From positions 1 through 6,269 of the forward strand of contig DPJP01000257.1 in the NCBI GenBank assembly GCA_003542955.1: a stretch of DNA of 6,269 nucleotides, given 5' to 3'. Every line of letters begins with the position of its first letter. The first letter of the stretch is position 1. Shown piece after piece: positions 5,654 to 6,269 of the stretch. Under the pieces are notes generated by a model. The model worked only from the letters and a program-made list of their open reading frames with translations, ran no database searches and was not told the origin of the DNA. Position numbers and translations under genes: made by a program. The stretch comes from Armatimonadota bacterium. GTDB lineage: Bacteria; Armatimonadota; Zipacnadia; Zipacnadales; UBA11051.

Positions 5654-6269
5654 AACCAGGGCGGGCGGCGGTCCGTGTATTGCTGCTCTGCGGCGTCGCG
5701 CTTGCGGTGGTCGGCGCGCTCGCGGATGAGCAGCCGGCCGTCGCAGGGCCCCCGCACGAGGGTGAGGTCGTTCGCCGCCTCGCCGAGGTCGTCGAGCAGG
5801 TCGAGGGGCTGAATCTGGCCGCGCCTCCGACTGTGACCTACGCGGGCACGCCGGCGGTCGAGTTGCTGCCCGGCGCGGACCTGCTGTCGGCGTACGGGTA
5901 TCTCTGGACAGTCTCCGCCTGCTTCGAGCATCCGCCCGCGCGCGGCATCTGCTGCCATGTGCACCGCTTCGAGAGCGCGATGGAGGCGTTCGGCCCATTC
6001 TCACTGCTCAAGGAGCCCTTGGCCCAGGATGCGGTCGCCATCCCGACGATGGCCTACTGGGTAGGCGGGCAGCTCCACGTCTGGCGCGGGGAGTACTACG
6101 TCCAGATTGTTCCCGTGCTCCCCGGCGCCCCGGATACCGAACCTCCTGCCTCTGCCGCTGCCTCTGCCGCGGGCGCCGCCGACGCGCGCGCCACGATCGG
6201 GCTGATTGCGGAAGCGTTCCTCGGCGTCCTGCCCGTGCCGACGCGGCTGCCCACGCTGCTATCAGTCGT
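5650..6269 (+). CDS. Secreted DUF6599-like protein (partial, 3' end missing)
   Basis: An open frame runs from ATG 5650 to the end of the window (206 codons plus two bases, no stop). The ATG overlaps the lipoprotein's TGA as ATGA, a common sign of translational coupling. The codons before the ATG include G-rich CTCGGG but no strong ribosome site, which fits coupling. Residues 1-25 form a signal peptide with cleavage predicted after A-L-A. The mature part contains D-L-L-S-A-Y-G-Y (77-84), H-V-H-R-F-E-S-A-M-E-A-F-G-P-F-S (103-118) and W-R-G-E-Y-Y-V-Q-I (145-153). The pattern of a gly/aromatic segment, then a residue run ending 'A-F-G-x-F-S', then 'x-G-x-Y-Y-V' resembles DUF6599, a family of unknown function; I give that moderate confidence. 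An Ala/Ser-rich stretch lies at about 167-180. Cys91, Cys101 and Cys102 are in the exported part. Confidence 0.75.
   Translation, partial: MKPGRAAVRVLLLCGVALAVVGALADEQPAVAGPPHEGEVVRRLAEVVEQVEGLNLAAPPTVTYAGTPAVELLPGADLLSAYGYLWTVSACFEHPPARGICCHVHRFESAMEAFGPFSLLKEPLAQDAVAIPTMAYWVGGQLHVWRGEYYVQIVPVLPGAPDTEPPASAAASAAGAADARATIGLIAEAFLGVLPVPTRLPTLLSV
6148..6171 (+). repeat. Two-copy 12-bp tandem repeat in coding sequence
   Basis: GCCTCTGCCGCT (6148-6159) is followed directly by GCCTCTGCCGCG (6160-6171), differing in the last base. It encodes Ala-Ser-Ala-Ala twice within the Ala-rich linker of the partial secreted protein. It is in frame and may vary in copy number by slippage, without known consequence. 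Confidence 0.7.

Noticed and set aside
4910..6004. Minus-strand open frame (364 codons) opposite the lipoprotein and the next gene
   Set aside because: Arg/Pro/Ala-rich shadow spanning two well-supported genes on the other strand.

Overview
The window (6,269 bp, GC-rich by eye, standard genetic code, dense gene packing) looks like a piece of chromosome from an uncultivated Gram-negative-type bacterium. The exported repeat protein, the lipoprotein and the DUF6599-like protein recall Planctomycetota, Armatimonadota or a neighbouring candidate phylum. That placement is an impression from protein style only; there is no rRNA or tRNA in the window to support it. I see no mobile element, CRISPR array or tRNA.

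Region 1 (1-3042, + strand) is a branched-chain amino acid cluster. It holds the 3' end of ilvB (acetolactate synthase large subunit), ilvN (regulatory subunit), an exported pentapeptide-repeat protein, a small three-helix membrane protein, and ilvC (ketol-acid reductoisomerase). A strong intrinsic terminator closes it at 3003-3042. The two middle genes have no known role in isoleucine/valine/leucine synthesis, yet they sit between ilvN and ilvC, and the membrane-protein gene abuts ilvC with no gap. Two sequence details suggest unusual pathway control or chemistry. IlvN carries Arg in place of the conserved ACT-domain glycine used for valine feedback. IlvC has a cofactor loop with Glu and no Arg, which points to NADH rather than NADPH.

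Region 2 (3050-4647, - strand) is a two-gene unit transcribed toward the ilv cluster: a thioredoxin reductase-like flavoenzyme (trxB type, CATC redox site) followed 29 bp later by a multi-pass membrane protein of unknown function. The ilv terminator lies between these convergent units.

Region 3 (4648-6269, + strand) diverges from trxB across a 112-bp intergenic region. It holds a lipoprotein with a probable thioredoxin-like N-terminal domain. That gene overlaps by 4 bp (ATGA) the start of a secreted DUF6599-like protein, which runs off the end of the window. These two genes are probably one translationally coupled envelope unit.

I found no strong case for an entirely new system. The best leads are the naturally altered IlvN ACT site, the predicted cofactor switch in IlvC, and the unbroken pentapeptide beta-helix with register-locked cysteines embedded in the ilv operon.
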